DNA of 6,621 nt from Treponema sp. (GTDB taxonomy: Bacteria; Spirochaetota; Spirochaetia; Treponematales; Breznakiellaceae): assembly GCA_031271075.1 (NCBI GenBank), contig JAISWN010000366.1:1-6621 (forward strand), read 5' to 3'. The translations under genes and the position numbers were made by a program. Below the pieces are notes generated by a model. It made no database searches. It was not told the DNA's origin and saw only the letters and a program-made list of their open reading frames with translations. Positions 1 through 6,182 of the stretch are shown one piece after another. Each line of letters starts with the position of its first letter. The first letter of the stretch is position 1.

Positions 1-235
1 TATAGAAAACCCGGTATATCCGCTGCTCAATATCGGGCAGAATGATAGTGAGGAGGCGGTTTTTTTCCTGCCTAAGCTTCTGCGCCTGGGCGTTGGTGTT
101 GTAGCCCAGCTGCCGGGCCGCCTCCTCCACCAGGTGTATCTTCTTGCTGCTTACATTGCCCCGGCGGTTTATTACATTTGAAACCGTGCCGTGAGAAACG
201 CCCGCCAGTTTCGCGATGTCTTTTATCGTTACCAA
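1..235 (-). CDS. LacI-family transcriptional regulator, N-terminal part (runs off the left edge)
   Basis: This is the DNA-binding end of a LacI/GalR-type repressor; 78 codons are visible and the ligand-binding domain lies outside the window. Residues 3-23 form the helix-turn-helix (TIKDIAKLAG, then VSHGTVSNVIN), with His15 and Gly16 where the base-reading residues of the recognition helix normally sit. The hinge follows (NTNAQAQKLR, 46-55) and carries the minor-groove leucine at 54, which in this family goes with operators having a central CpG. The ligand domain begins at about residue 61 (LLTIILPDIE). The start is TTG at 235-233. An in-frame TAG at 250-248 rules out anything further upstream, and AGGAG at 249-245 gives an SD with 9-nt spacing. 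The gene is divergent from the phosphodiesterase/transporter genes, so it is the natural candidate for their regulator; that is inference. A MITE-like element begins immediately upstream of the SD. Confidence 0.93.
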   Translation of the reverse strand, partial: MVTIKDIAKLAGVSHGTVSNVINRRGNVSSKKIHLVEEAARQLGYNTNAQAQKLRQEKNRLLTIILPDIEQRIYRVFY

Positions 236-269
236 GGCCCGGAACTCCTAGCAGCCTGTTGCACTTGTA

Positions 270-300
270 GGTTTTTGCGCCACTTTGTGCCGCAAAAACC
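270..300. repeat. Long hairpin inside the MITE-like element
   Basis: A 10-bp perfect stem (GGTTTTTGCG/CGCAAAAACC) is extended, after a single C-C mismatch, by CAC-TTT-GTG at the tip. No T-run follows it on either strand, so it is not a convincing terminator. It forms one arm of the larger element and is itself enclosed by the GCAGCC/GGCTGC pair (251-256 with 311-316). Confidence 0.7.
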
Positions 301-334
301 ACGATTTATGGGCTGCTTTCGCAGTTTGCAGGGT

Positions 335-373
335 AAAATCGCCTCATAGGCGGCGCCTAATAGGCGATTTTTT
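335..373. repeat. Hairpin with T-run inside the MITE-like element; possible terminator
   Basis: AAAATCGCCT (335-344) pairs with AGGCGATTTT (362-371), and the T-run continues to 373. The loop contains a second small dyad, AGGC-GGC-GCCT (348-358). On the plus strand this has the look of a weak intrinsic terminator. On the minus strand it would sit in the leader of the LacI-family gene, where it is flanked by A/T tracts on both sides. No gene ends nearby on the plus strand, so termination is possible but unproven. Confidence 0.45.
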
Positions 374-407
374 GAGGTTTTATGCGCGAAGCGCGACAAA
401 CTGCTAG

Positions 408-592
408 AGATAAAAAGCATAGTACCTTCAAAATGTCTGTACAAGTGGGCCTTATCCGGGCTCCCTCGCGCCAATACGGCAAAACAGCCCGAGTATACCC
501 GGATCCGGATAAAATTTCACCGAATATTAACATCCGCCTAACCATAAAATGATATTCCGTCCATATATTTGATCCATTATGAACCAGGGATA
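408..592. other. AT-rich intergenic stretch between the MITE-like element and the operator region
   Basis: I see no gene here. The short open frames on the minus strand lack an SD, recognisable domains and plausible composition. A 10-bp palindrome, CCGGATCCGG, lies at 499-508. The promoter of the leftward LacI-family gene ought to lie here or just right of it, but I cannot point to a convincing -35/-10 pair on the minus strand. Confidence 0.4.
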
Positions 593-606
593 TTTAAACG
601 TACCAA
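593..606. promoter_or_regulatory. Candidate upstream operator half-site (LacI family)
   Basis: The sequence ACGTACCAATTT at 598-609 matches ACGTTCCAATTT at 646-657 at 11 of 12 positions, with 48 bp between them. Centred on ACGT, the right arm (NCCAA) fits a LacI-type half-site while the left arm (TTTAA) is poor. It lies about 80 bp upstream of the expected transcription start, a suitable place for an auxiliary operator in a repression loop or for control of the divergent repressor gene. Confidence 0.4.
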
Positions 607-640
607 TTTATAAATTTTTTTACTTTTTTTTACAAGTTTA

Positions 641-654
641 TTGACACGTTCCAA
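641..654. promoter_or_regulatory. Candidate main operator overlapping the -35 box
   Basis: TTGACACGTTCCAA forms an imperfect dyad of type TTGNNACGTNNCAA centred on the CpG of ACGT. LacI-family proteins with a hinge leucine typically bind palindromes with a central CpG, and the regulator encoded at the left edge has that leucine. The site coincides with the -35 hexamer, so occupancy would block the promoter. The assignment rests on motif shape and position only. Confidence 0.45.
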
Positions 655-669
655 TTTCCGGTGTATCAT
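641..669 (+). promoter_or_regulatory. Sigma-70-type promoter for the phosphodiesterase gene
   Basis: A perfect -35 TTGACA (641-646) is followed by a 17-bp spacer and -10 TATCAT (664-669, one mismatch to TATAAT). The expected start is near 676, leaving a leader of only about 14 nt that consists almost entirely of the SD region (AGGAGG at 679-684). T-rich tracts at 613-632 lie just upstream and could act as an UP-like element. Confidence 0.8.
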
Positions 670-689
670 GGGAATCACAGGAGGAACTT

Positions 690-1520
690 ATGCGGGCCGG
701 GGATACCCTCAGAAAATTGCGTAAAGAAAGGGGGGTGCTTATTGCCGCCCACCGGGGAACCAGCGGGGGGAATATCATATTCAATACCATCCCTGCCTAC
801 GAGAACGCCCTGCGTCACAAGGCGGATATCGTTGAACTGGACGGGGCCATGACGACTGACGGGGTTTTCTACGCCTTCCACGACGGGACGGAACCGTTGC
901 TTCTGGGCAGCGGACGGAACATCAGGACCATGAACTCGTCCTATGTGGACGAGCTGTACCTGCGGAATCCTTCTCTAACCTTGACAAGCGAACACCCTAA
1001 CCGGCTGGAGGACGTGTTTAACTACCTGCGGGGGCGCTGTCTTATCAACCTGGATCGCTGCTGGCTTTACTGGAGGGAAATTCTCGCTTTTATCAAAAAA
1101 ATGGACATGGAGGATCAGATCATCATTAAATCGCCGGTTAACGAGGAATACCTTGCCATTCTGGAGGAGGAGAGCCCCGGACTGGCCTACATGCCTATTG
1201 TCCGTAGCGTGGAAGAAGAAGAAAAGGTACAGAAGTTCCGGATCAACTACTGCATGACGGAACTGATCTTCGAGGATATTAAGGATCCCCTGGTGGAGGA
1301 TTCTTATATTCGGAACCTGCATGAGAGGGGTTTACTGGCCTGGGGGAACGTGATCACCCTGGACGAATACCACATATTAAGCGGTGGCAAGGATGACAAT
1401 AACGCCATTACCCAAGAGCCTGATGACAATTGGGGCTGGTGCGTTAACAAAGGTTTCGATGTCCTGCAGACCGACTGGCCTTTGCTGCTCAGGGAGTACC
1501 TTCTGAGCCGGCGGAGCTAA
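690..1520 (+). CDS. Glycerophosphodiester phosphodiesterase family protein
   Basis: The 276-residue protein belongs to the GDPD/UgpQ TIM-barrel family, which hydrolyses glycerophosphodiesters to glycerol-3-phosphate plus an alcohol. The N-terminal motif AAHRGTSGG gives His21 and Arg22, and the run IVELDGAMTTDG (47-58) supplies the metal ligands Glu49 and Asp51. FHDGT supplies the second catalytic histidine, His64. The later metal-site motif, usually N-I-E-I-K, reads INLDR (119-123), with Asp122 replacing Glu. The C-terminal GFDVLQTDWP is the typical closing strand of the family. No signal peptide is present, so it should act in the cytoplasm on imported substrate. The ATG at 690 has AGGAGG 5 nt upstream and follows a strong promoter. 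A terminator-like hairpin separates it from the transporter genes. The family is clear; the exact substrate is not, and some relatives cleave other phosphodiesters. Confidence 0.9.
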   Translation: MRAGDTLRKLRKERGVLIAAHRGTSGGNIIFNTIPAYENALRHKADIVELDGAMTTDGVFYAFHDGTEPLLLGSGRNIRTMNSSYVDELYLRNPSLTLTSEHPNRLEDVFNYLRGRCLINLDRCWLYWREILAFIKKMDMEDQIIIKSPVNEEYLAILEEESPGLAYMPIVRSVEEEEKVQKFRINYCMTELIFEDIKDPLVEDSYIRNLHERGLLAWGNVITLDEYHILSGGKDDNNAITQEPDDNWGWCVNKGFDVLQTDWPLLLREYLLSRRS

Positions 1521-1545
1521 GCGGAAACAGGATAAATTAGCGGTT

Positions 1546-1590
1546 GTTGTTCAGAAACTGAAGTTTCCGAACAACTTTATTATTATTTTT
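1546..1590 (+). terminator. Intrinsic terminator or attenuator after the phosphodiesterase gene
   Basis: GTTGTTC (1546-1552) pairs with GAACAAC (1569-1575). Inside, across one A-C mismatch, GAAAC (1554-1558) pairs with GTTTC (1563-1567) around a TGAA loop. The T-rich stretch 1576-1590 follows at once. It lies 25 nt after the stop codon and ends just before the next gene's SD. No obvious new promoter lies between, so partial read-through into the transporter genes is likely. Confidence 0.75.
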
Positions 1591-1602
1591 TGGAGGATGA
1601 AA

Positions 1603-2673
1603 ATGGGAAACGGATCGGTTAGAATCAGTGCGGCGGCATGCGTCATGTCGGCGGTTCTTCTGCTTGGCTTGGGTTTCCGCGTAGAAGCGGGAGGAAAGGG
1701 GGAAACTCAGCAGGCATCGTCAAAGCCCCTGATTATTTATTCCAATTCGGTCAGTGACGGCCGGGGAGAATGGCTTACAGAACAGGCAAAAGCGGCGGGA
1801 TTTGAGATTGAGTATGTTGACCTGGGGGGAGGGGCGGTTACCAACCGGCTTATTGCCGAAAAGAATAACCCCCTGGCGGACCTTGTCTTTGGCCTTAGCC
1901 CGATGAACTATGAACAGCTTAAGGCGGAAAATGTCCTTGTCAAGTGGGAGCCTACCTGGGCAAAAGAAGTAGACATGTCCCTGGGGGATCCGGAAGGCTA
2001 CTATTACCCCATCGTTATCCAGGCAATATTCCTGATGTACAACGCCGAGGTTCTGCGGGGAAGGGAGCCCAAAGATTATACTGAACTCGCGGCCAACCCC
2101 TTCTACAAGGACAAATACGTAATCGGCAGTTTTACCGGCGGAACGCCCCGGGCGATTCTGCTGGGAATGTTCACCCGGTATAAGGATCCTAAGGGGGAAT
2201 TGGGTATCTCCACTGAAGGCTGGAACATGATAAAGCAGTATTTTCAGAATGGCCATCTGGAACAAATCGGCGAAGATAGTCTGGGAAACCTTATCAGCGG
2301 GGAAAGGCCTATAATGGGCATGTGGAGTTCCGGCTACCTCCAGCGGATCAAAGAACGCAACCTTACCAACGTGAGTTTTATGGCCCCCGCAGTCGGCGTT
2401 CCCTTCCTGGCGGAGCAGGTCGCCCTGATTAGGGGCAGCAAAAATGTCGAAAAAGCCACGGCCTTCGCCAACTGGTTCGGGCAGGCGGATCTGCAGGCGA
2501 AATGGTCCGCCCGGTTCGGAACCACTCCGGCCCATCCCGAAGCCCTTAAACTTGCCGCGCCGGAAATACAGGAACTGATGAAGAAGCTTACCCCCCAGAA
2601 TGTTGACTGGGCTCTGGGCGCCAAAATGCTCGACGCCTGGGTCGAAAAGATCCAGCTCGAATTCGTGGAGTAG
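1603..2673 (+). CDS. ABC transporter periplasmic substrate-binding protein (FbpA/AfuA type)
   Basis: This 356-residue exported binding protein should capture the ligand for the ATPase and permease encoded downstream. The N-terminus is a signal peptide: a short basic region, a hydrophobic core (AVLLLGLGF) and a signal peptidase I-like site VEA|GG after residue 29. There is no lipobox cysteine at the cleavage site. The mature part shows the two-lobe pattern of extracellular solute-binding proteins of the Fe3+/thiamine/phosphonate/sugar-phosphate cluster: LIIYSNS (43-49), a GGG turn (75-77), ADLVFG (92-97) and GYYYP (132-136). I see no tandem tyrosines in the C-lobe of the kind used by iron-binding FbpA, so iron is not favoured. 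ATG 1603 is preferred over ATG 1597 because GGAGG (1592-1596) would directly abut 1597 but is 6 nt from 1603. The ligand is unassigned; a phosphorylated compound is suggested by the neighbouring phosphodiesterase. Confidence 0.88.
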   Translation: MGNGSVRISAAACVMSAVLLLGLGFRVEAGGKGETQQASSKPLIIYSNSVSDGRGEWLTEQAKAAGFEIEYVDLGGGAVTNRLIAEKNNPLADLVFGLSPMNYEQLKAENVLVKWEPTWAKEVDMSLGDPEGYYYPIVIQAIFLMYNAEVLRGREPKDYTELAANPFYKDKYVIGSFTGGTPRAILLGMFTRYKDPKGELGISTEGWNMIKQYFQNGHLEQIGEDSLGNLISGERPIMGMWSSGYLQRIKERNLTNVSFMAPAVGVPFLAEQVALIRGSKNVEKATAFANWFGQADLQAKWSARFGTTPAHPEALKLAAPEIQELMKKLTPQNVDWALGAKMLDAWVEKIQLEFVE

Positions 2674-2681
2674 CTGTTGCC

Positions 2682-2713
2682 GGATGAGCCCCTTTTCTTA
2701 AAGGGTCTCATCC
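2682..2713 (+). repeat. Strong intercistronic hairpin without U-tract
   Basis: GGATGAG (2682-2688) pairs with CTCATCC (2707-2713). Across one C-T mismatch, CCCTTT (2690-2695) pairs with AAAGGG (2700-2705) around a TCTT loop. No T-run follows. A stable 13-bp hairpin right after a binding-protein gene and before the ATPase/permease genes fits a processing or RNA-stabilising stem, known from operons such as malEFG, which lets the binding protein be made in excess. Confidence 0.72.
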
Positions 2714-2744
2714 CGTATCTCTGGAGAAGAGGGGGCTCAATCTT

Positions 2745-3767
2745 ATGATAGAACTTAAAAACATTACGGTTAATTACGGTGATTTTACCGCCATTGCGGG
2801 GCTAGATCTCTCTATCCGGCAGGGGGAATTTTTTACATTTCTGGGGCCTTCCGGGTGCGGTAAAACTACTATTCTTCGTACCTTGGTAGGATTTATAGCT
2901 CCGGCCGAGGGAAGCATAGAAGTTAACGGCAAAGATCTTACCCATGTTCCGGTGGAAAAGCGGAAAATCGGCATTGTATTTCAGAATTACGCCTTGTTTC
3001 CCAGCATGAATATCTTTGAAAATATCGCCTTCGGCCTAAAGGTTGCCAAATTTTCGAAAGAGTATACGGGCCGCAAGGTAAAAGAGGTGATAGAAAAAGT
3101 AGACCTCAAGGAAGATCAGCTTTCCCGAAACGTTTCCGAGCTTTCAGGAGGACAGCAGCAGCGGGTCGCGCTGGCCCGGGCCATCGTGATGGAACCTGAA
3201 ATTCTCTGCCTGGACGAACCCCTTTCCAACCTGGACGCGAAACTGCGAGTAGGTCTGCGGGGAGAGTTGAAACGGCTCCAGCGGGATCTGGGGATCACCA
3301 CCCTCTACGTCACCCATGATCAAGAGGAAGCCCTTACCCTCTCCGATCGTATCGCCGTATTCAACAAGGGAAAGGTCGAACAGGTAGGAACCCCCGATGA
3401 AATCTATAATCATTCGGCGACGGAATTTGTCTGCGACTTTATCGGGGACATTAACCGTTTAAGCCCTGCCCTGGTTGAAGAAGCCGCCCGCCAAAGCGGT
3501 AATGTCCCGGGGAAAAACAAAAAAGGCTTCATCCGCATTGAGCGAATGGGAACCGCCAGGACCGCCAGAAGCAACATCGCTTTTGAAGGGATCATTACGG
3601 ATCGGGAATACTACGGGATATACACCAAATATACTTTTGATGTACAGGGTAACAGCCTGAAGTGTATTGAAAAAAACGATGGAAACGCCTATTTTAACCC
3701 CGGGGAAAAGCGAAGTCTGTATTTCAATTTTGATGATATTATGCTTTTTGAAAGAGGCGGTTTATGA
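2745..3767 (+). CDS. ABC transporter ATP-binding protein (FbpC/AfuC type)
   Basis: The 340-residue protein is the energy-coupling subunit of the importer and should form a dimer on the inner face of the membrane. All nucleotide-binding motifs are intact: Walker A GPSGCGKTT (34-42), Q-loop Gln80 (VFQNYALFP), signature LSGGQ (133-137), Walker B ILCLDEP (153-159, with Glu158 catalytic), D-loop SNLD (161-164) and H-loop His191 (VTHDQEEA). After about residue 235 comes a C-terminal extension of roughly 100 residues matching the TOBE-type domain of the PotA/FbpC/MalK group. The ATG at 2745 has a G-rich SD (GAGGGGG, 2729-2735) at 9-nt spacing, somewhat weak next to the other genes. Its stop codon overlaps the permease start as ATGA, so the two are probably translationally coupled. 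The family is certain; the substrate cannot be read from this subunit. Confidence 0.95.
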   Translation: MIELKNITVNYGDFTAIAGLDLSIRQGEFFTFLGPSGCGKTTILRTLVGFIAPAEGSIEVNGKDLTHVPVEKRKIGIVFQNYALFPSMNIFENIAFGLKVAKFSKEYTGRKVKEVIEKVDLKEDQLSRNVSELSGGQQQRVALARAIVMEPEILCLDEPLSNLDAKLRVGLRGELKRLQRDLGITTLYVTHDQEEALTLSDRIAVFNKGKVEQVGTPDEIYNHSATEFVCDFIGDINRLSPALVEEAARQSGNVPGKNKKGFIRIERMGTARTARSNIAFEGIITDREYYGIYTKYTFDVQGNSLKCIEKNDGNAYFNPGEKRSLYFNFDDIMLFERGGL

Positions 3768-5482
3768 AATCTGCAAAAAAAGCAACCGGCCATGCGGGCC
3801 CGGCAGGTATCGTAATGAGAATTTTTCTGGTATGGGTAATAGCCGCGTTTCTTGTCTACCCCAACATCAACATGATCCTGGGCATATTTTATAAAAATGG
3901 CGGGTTTAACGCGGATATCTTCCGGAAACTGTTTTCCTCGGGCAGGGCCATGAAGGCTATGCGCAACAGTTTTGTTCTTGCCCTTTCCATGATTGTAACG
4001 GTGAATATTACGGGAACTTTGCTGGTATTTTTCACCGAATACCTCGAAATCAGGGGGGCAAAGATCCTCAAGCTGGGGTACATGAGCACCCTGGTATATG
4101 GGGGCATAATTCTCTGTACCGGCTACAAGTATATCTACGGAGCCAGGGGGATAATAACCAAAGTCCTGATGACTTTTTCTCCCGGGATGAACCCCGCATG
4201 GTTTACCGGATACGGGGCGGTTATCTTTATCATGACCTTTGCCTGTACATCCAACCATATCATCTTTCTGACCAATGCGATTCGCGGTATTGATTACCAG
4301 ACTATAGAAGCAGCGAGAAATCTGGGCGCATCGCCCTTAAAAATATTTCTTGATGTCGTGTTCCCCGTGTTAAAGCCGACCATTTTTGCCGTTACAATCC
4401 TGACATTTCTCACCGGCCTTGGCGCCATGTCCGCGCCCCTCATCGTGGGTGGAACCGAATTCCAGACCATTAATCCCATGATCATTAGTTTTGCCCAGGC
4501 GCCCTACTCCCGAGATCTGGCTTCCCTTATGTCGGTTATTCTGGGAACCGCCACCATTCTGTTCCTGGTACTGCTGAACCGGCTTGAAAAAAAAGGAAAC
4601 TATATTTCCGTATCAAAGGTAAAATCGGGGCTGAAAAAACTCAAGATTTCCAATCTTCCGCTAAATATTCTGATGCACCTGCTGGCGTATTTTTTATTTC
4701 TAATCTACGTAGTTCCCATTGTGCTGGTCATTATTTATTCTTTTTCCAATTCCAACGCGATTCTTTCAGGGAACTTAAATATAAAGGATCTGACTATCGC
4801 CAATTATCAGAATCTCCTCCTGTCCGCCACCGCCTACCGGCCCCTGCTTATCAGTATTACCTACTCTATTTCCGCGGCAATACTGGCGGCGTTGCTTACC
4901 GTGGTAGTCTCCCGGATTCTCCACAAGAGCCGGGATAAGCTGAGCCCCCTCTTGGAATACGGCATGCTGATTCCCTGGCTGCTTCCCAATACCATGATCG
5001 CCATGGGCCTTATGACAGCCTTTGACCGTCCCCGGCTTATCATGTTTAACAAGGTTCTTATCGGAACCGTTTATCTCCTGCTGATCGCCTATGTAATCGC
5101 TAAGCTCCCTTTCTGCCTGCGGATGATCAGGGCGAGTTTTTTCAGTGTGGACAAATCGCTGGAAGAGGCGGCCCAAAGCCTTGGCTCAGGCCCCCTTTAC
5201 GCCATGATCCGGGTAGTCCTGCCGATAATACTTCCCGCGGTATTGTCGGTTATCGCCCTCAGCTTCAACGGCGGCCTGGCGGAATACGATATGACGGCCT
5301 TTCTGTACCATCCCCTCTTAAGGCCGCTGGGTCCGGTAATACGATCCGCCAGTGACGAGACAGCCTCACTGAACGCCCAGGCCATGACCTTTGTGTACGC
5401 GGTACTCCTGATGATCTTTTCCTCAATTACCCTGTACCTGGTCTACGGAAAGAAACCGGCCATAAAACGGCACTACACATGA
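3764..5482 (+). CDS. ABC transporter permease, fused two-domain (FbpB/AfuB/ThiP type)
   Basis: This 572-residue membrane protein carries two binding-protein-dependent permease domains in one chain, so a single copy can form the whole channel. Each half has the cytoplasmic loop that docks on the ATPase: EAARNLGASPLKI starting at residue 182 and EAAQSLGSGPLYA starting at about 468. Hydrophobic stretches suggest about 12 membrane segments, roughly at 16-42, 66-92, 101-123, 146-168, 199-222 and 246-268 in the first half, and from about 298 to 562 in the second. Length and layout are normal for the iron/thiamine/hexose-phosphate type. The start overlaps the ATPase stop as ATGA, with GAGGCGG just upstream. 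The final TGA in turn overlaps another ATG (5479). A 55-bp part of the second EAA loop (5163-5217) is copied at 6406-6460. Confidence 0.93.
   Translation: MKSAKKATGHAGPAGIVMRIFLVWVIAAFLVYPNINMILGIFYKNGGFNADIFRKLFSSGRAMKAMRNSFVLALSMIVTVNITGTLLVFFTEYLEIRGAKILKLGYMSTLVYGGIILCTGYKYIYGARGIITKVLMTFSPGMNPAWFTGYGAVIFIMTFACTSNHIIFLTNAIRGIDYQTIEAARNLGASPLKIFLDVVFPVLKPTIFAVTILTFLTGLGAMSAPLIVGGTEFQTINPMIISFAQAPYSRDLASLMSVILGTATILFLVLLNRLEKKGNYISVSKVKSGLKKLKISNLPLNILMHLLAYFLFLIYVVPIVLVIIYSFSNSNAILSGNLNIKDLTIANYQNLLLSATAYRPLLISITYSISAAILAALLTVVVSRILHKSRDKLSPLLEYGMLIPWLLPNTMIAMGLMTAFDRPRLIMFNKVLIGTVYLLLIAYVIAKLPFCLRMIRASFFSVDKSLEEAAQSLGSGPLYAMIRVVLPIILPAVLSVIALSFNGGLAEYDMTAFLYHPLLRPLGPVIRSASDETASLNAQAMTFVYAVLLMIFSSITLYLVYGKKPAIKRHYT
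5163..5217 (+). repeat. 55-bp direct repeat, copy 1 (inside the permease gene)
   Basis: These 55 bases encode the second EAA loop of the permease (about residues 467-485). They recur at 6406-6460 in the same orientation, 1243 bp downstream, with a single difference (C5185 against T6428). The bases flanking each side differ at once, so the boundaries are sharp. Confidence 0.95.
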
Positions 5483-5649
5483 ATCTACCGGTTCTTCTTG
5501 AAGAGGTAAAGGCATGCTGTTCACTTCTATCTCCGGTATCAACAGCCGGTTACCGCAAACACGCGGTATACTTCACCCAGCCGCTGCCTCCTTCTTCCGC
5601 AGGTGCATCCTCACTGGCGGATTTCGTCCCGGAAATGAAGCGGGGAGTA
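5483..5649 (+). other. Unassigned stretch between the permease stop and the UgpE-like remnant
   Basis: Two overlapping starts compete here. ATG 5479 overlaps the permease stop as ATGA and opens 76 codons in one frame (MNLPVLLEEVKACC...). ATG 5514 has a better SD (AAGAGG at 5501-5506, 7-nt spacing) and opens the frame that runs into the UgpE-like remnant. I recognise no domain in either frame before about 5650. It may be the start of the operon's original next gene, or scrambled sequence from a recombination junction. Confidence 0.4.
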
Positions 5650-6182
5650 TCCGGTATGTGTGGAACGCGGTTCCCTTTGCCCAATATTATATCAATACCA
5701 TTATCATAGTTTTTGTTACCTATGGGGTTCAATTTGTTACGGTTACCCTGGCGGCCTATGCCCTGGCGGTCCTGAAATTTAAGGGTGAAAAACTGGTGTT
5801 CCTTATTATCTTTGTCCAGATCATCATCCCCAACGATGTACTCATCAGCCCCAATTATACGACCTTAAGCGACCTGCGCCTTACCGATACAAAGCTGGGG
5901 ATCATGCTGCCTTTCTTCGGCAGTGCCTTTGGTATTTTTCTTTTGCGGCAGATGTTTAAGACCATCCCCAAGGCCCTCAGCGAAGCCGCGGTGATAGACG
6001 GGGCCAATATTTTTCAGATAATTTTTAATGTGTATGTGCCGAGCGCAAAAACAGCGTATATATCCTTTGGTCTTGTGTCGGTAAGTTACCATTGGAATAA
6101 CTTCCTGTGGCCCCTGATCGTAACGAATTCGAGGGGAAAATATACTACTCAGGAGACGCCAGGTATGTTCCCGAAACCATAA
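5514..6182 (+). pseudogene. Remnant of a UgpE/MalG-type (CUT1) ABC sugar permease, missing both ends
   Basis: The frame is open for 222 codons, but permease homology covers only about codons 46-206. It begins near IRYVWNAVPFAQYYINT, a typical entry to the second membrane segment of CUT1 permeases. It continues through LAAYALAVLKFKG, the FGIFLLRQMFKTIPKALSEAA stretch with its EAA loop (EAAVIDGA from residue 157), and WNNFLWPLIVTNS. A full member has about 270-300 residues. The first membrane segment with its following periplasmic loop, and the last membrane segment, are absent. Roughly the first 45 codons show no similarity I recognise, and the tail after TNS changes to unrelated sequence at about 6130. 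This family (UgpE, glycerol-3-phosphate) differs from the intact fused permease upstream, so it is not simply a decayed copy of it. ATG 5514 has a fair SD, so a short product could be made, but function is unlikely. Confidence 0.8.

Larger units (their letters stand above)
248..407. mobile_element. 160-bp MITE-like inverted-repeat element
   Basis: The element is bounded by CTAGCAG (248-254) and CTGCTAG (401-407). Extended to 17 bp, the ends match at 13 of 17 positions and every difference is a transition. Inside are nested dyads: GCAGCC 251-256 with GGCTGC 311-316; GGTTTTTGCG 270-279 with CGCAAAAACC 291-300; GCAGTTTG 321-328 with CAAACTGC 397-404; AAAATCGCCT 335-344 with AGGCGATTTT 362-371; and GCGC-GAA-GCGC 384-394. 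There is no open frame of note. The size, terminal repeats and lack of coding capacity suggest a non-autonomous miniature element. The ends begin and end with CTAG, so a TA or CTAG target duplication is possible, but no longer flanking duplication is visible. A host-encoded structured intergenic repeat would look the same without other genomic copies to compare. Confidence 0.62.

Noticed and set aside
72..302. Minus-strand frame of 76 codons over the left end
   Set aside because: It is out of frame with the LacI-family helix-turn-helix, which has an SD and an unmistakable domain.
499..508. Palindrome CCGGATCCGG as an operator
   Set aside because: It is a single 10-bp GC-rich palindrome with no second copy and no clear promoter around it, so chance is enough to explain it.
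357..545. Possible small minus-strand gene in the intergenic region
   Set aside because: There is no SD and no recognisable domain, and it overlaps one arm of the inverted-repeat element.
1720..2535. Long open frame (271 codons) on the minus strand inside the binding-protein gene
   Set aside because: It is antisense to a clear, complete gene, shows no domain I recognise, and is rich in proline, glycine and arginine as expected of a shadow frame.
1603..2673. Lipoprotein signal peptide for the binding protein
   Set aside because: The only cysteine in the signal region sits before the hydrophobic core, and no lipobox cysteine occurs at the cleavage site; a VEA|GG signal peptidase I site fits instead.
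3689..4258. Open frame of 189 codons on the minus strand across the ATPase/permease junction
   Set aside because: It is antisense to two well-supported genes, has no SD, and its composition does not look like a protein.
6125..6130. EcoRI site at the fragment junction as proof of a cloning chimera
   Set aside because: The same bases encode the conserved TNS end of the permease motif, so the site can be natural; kept only as a caution under the mosaic finding.
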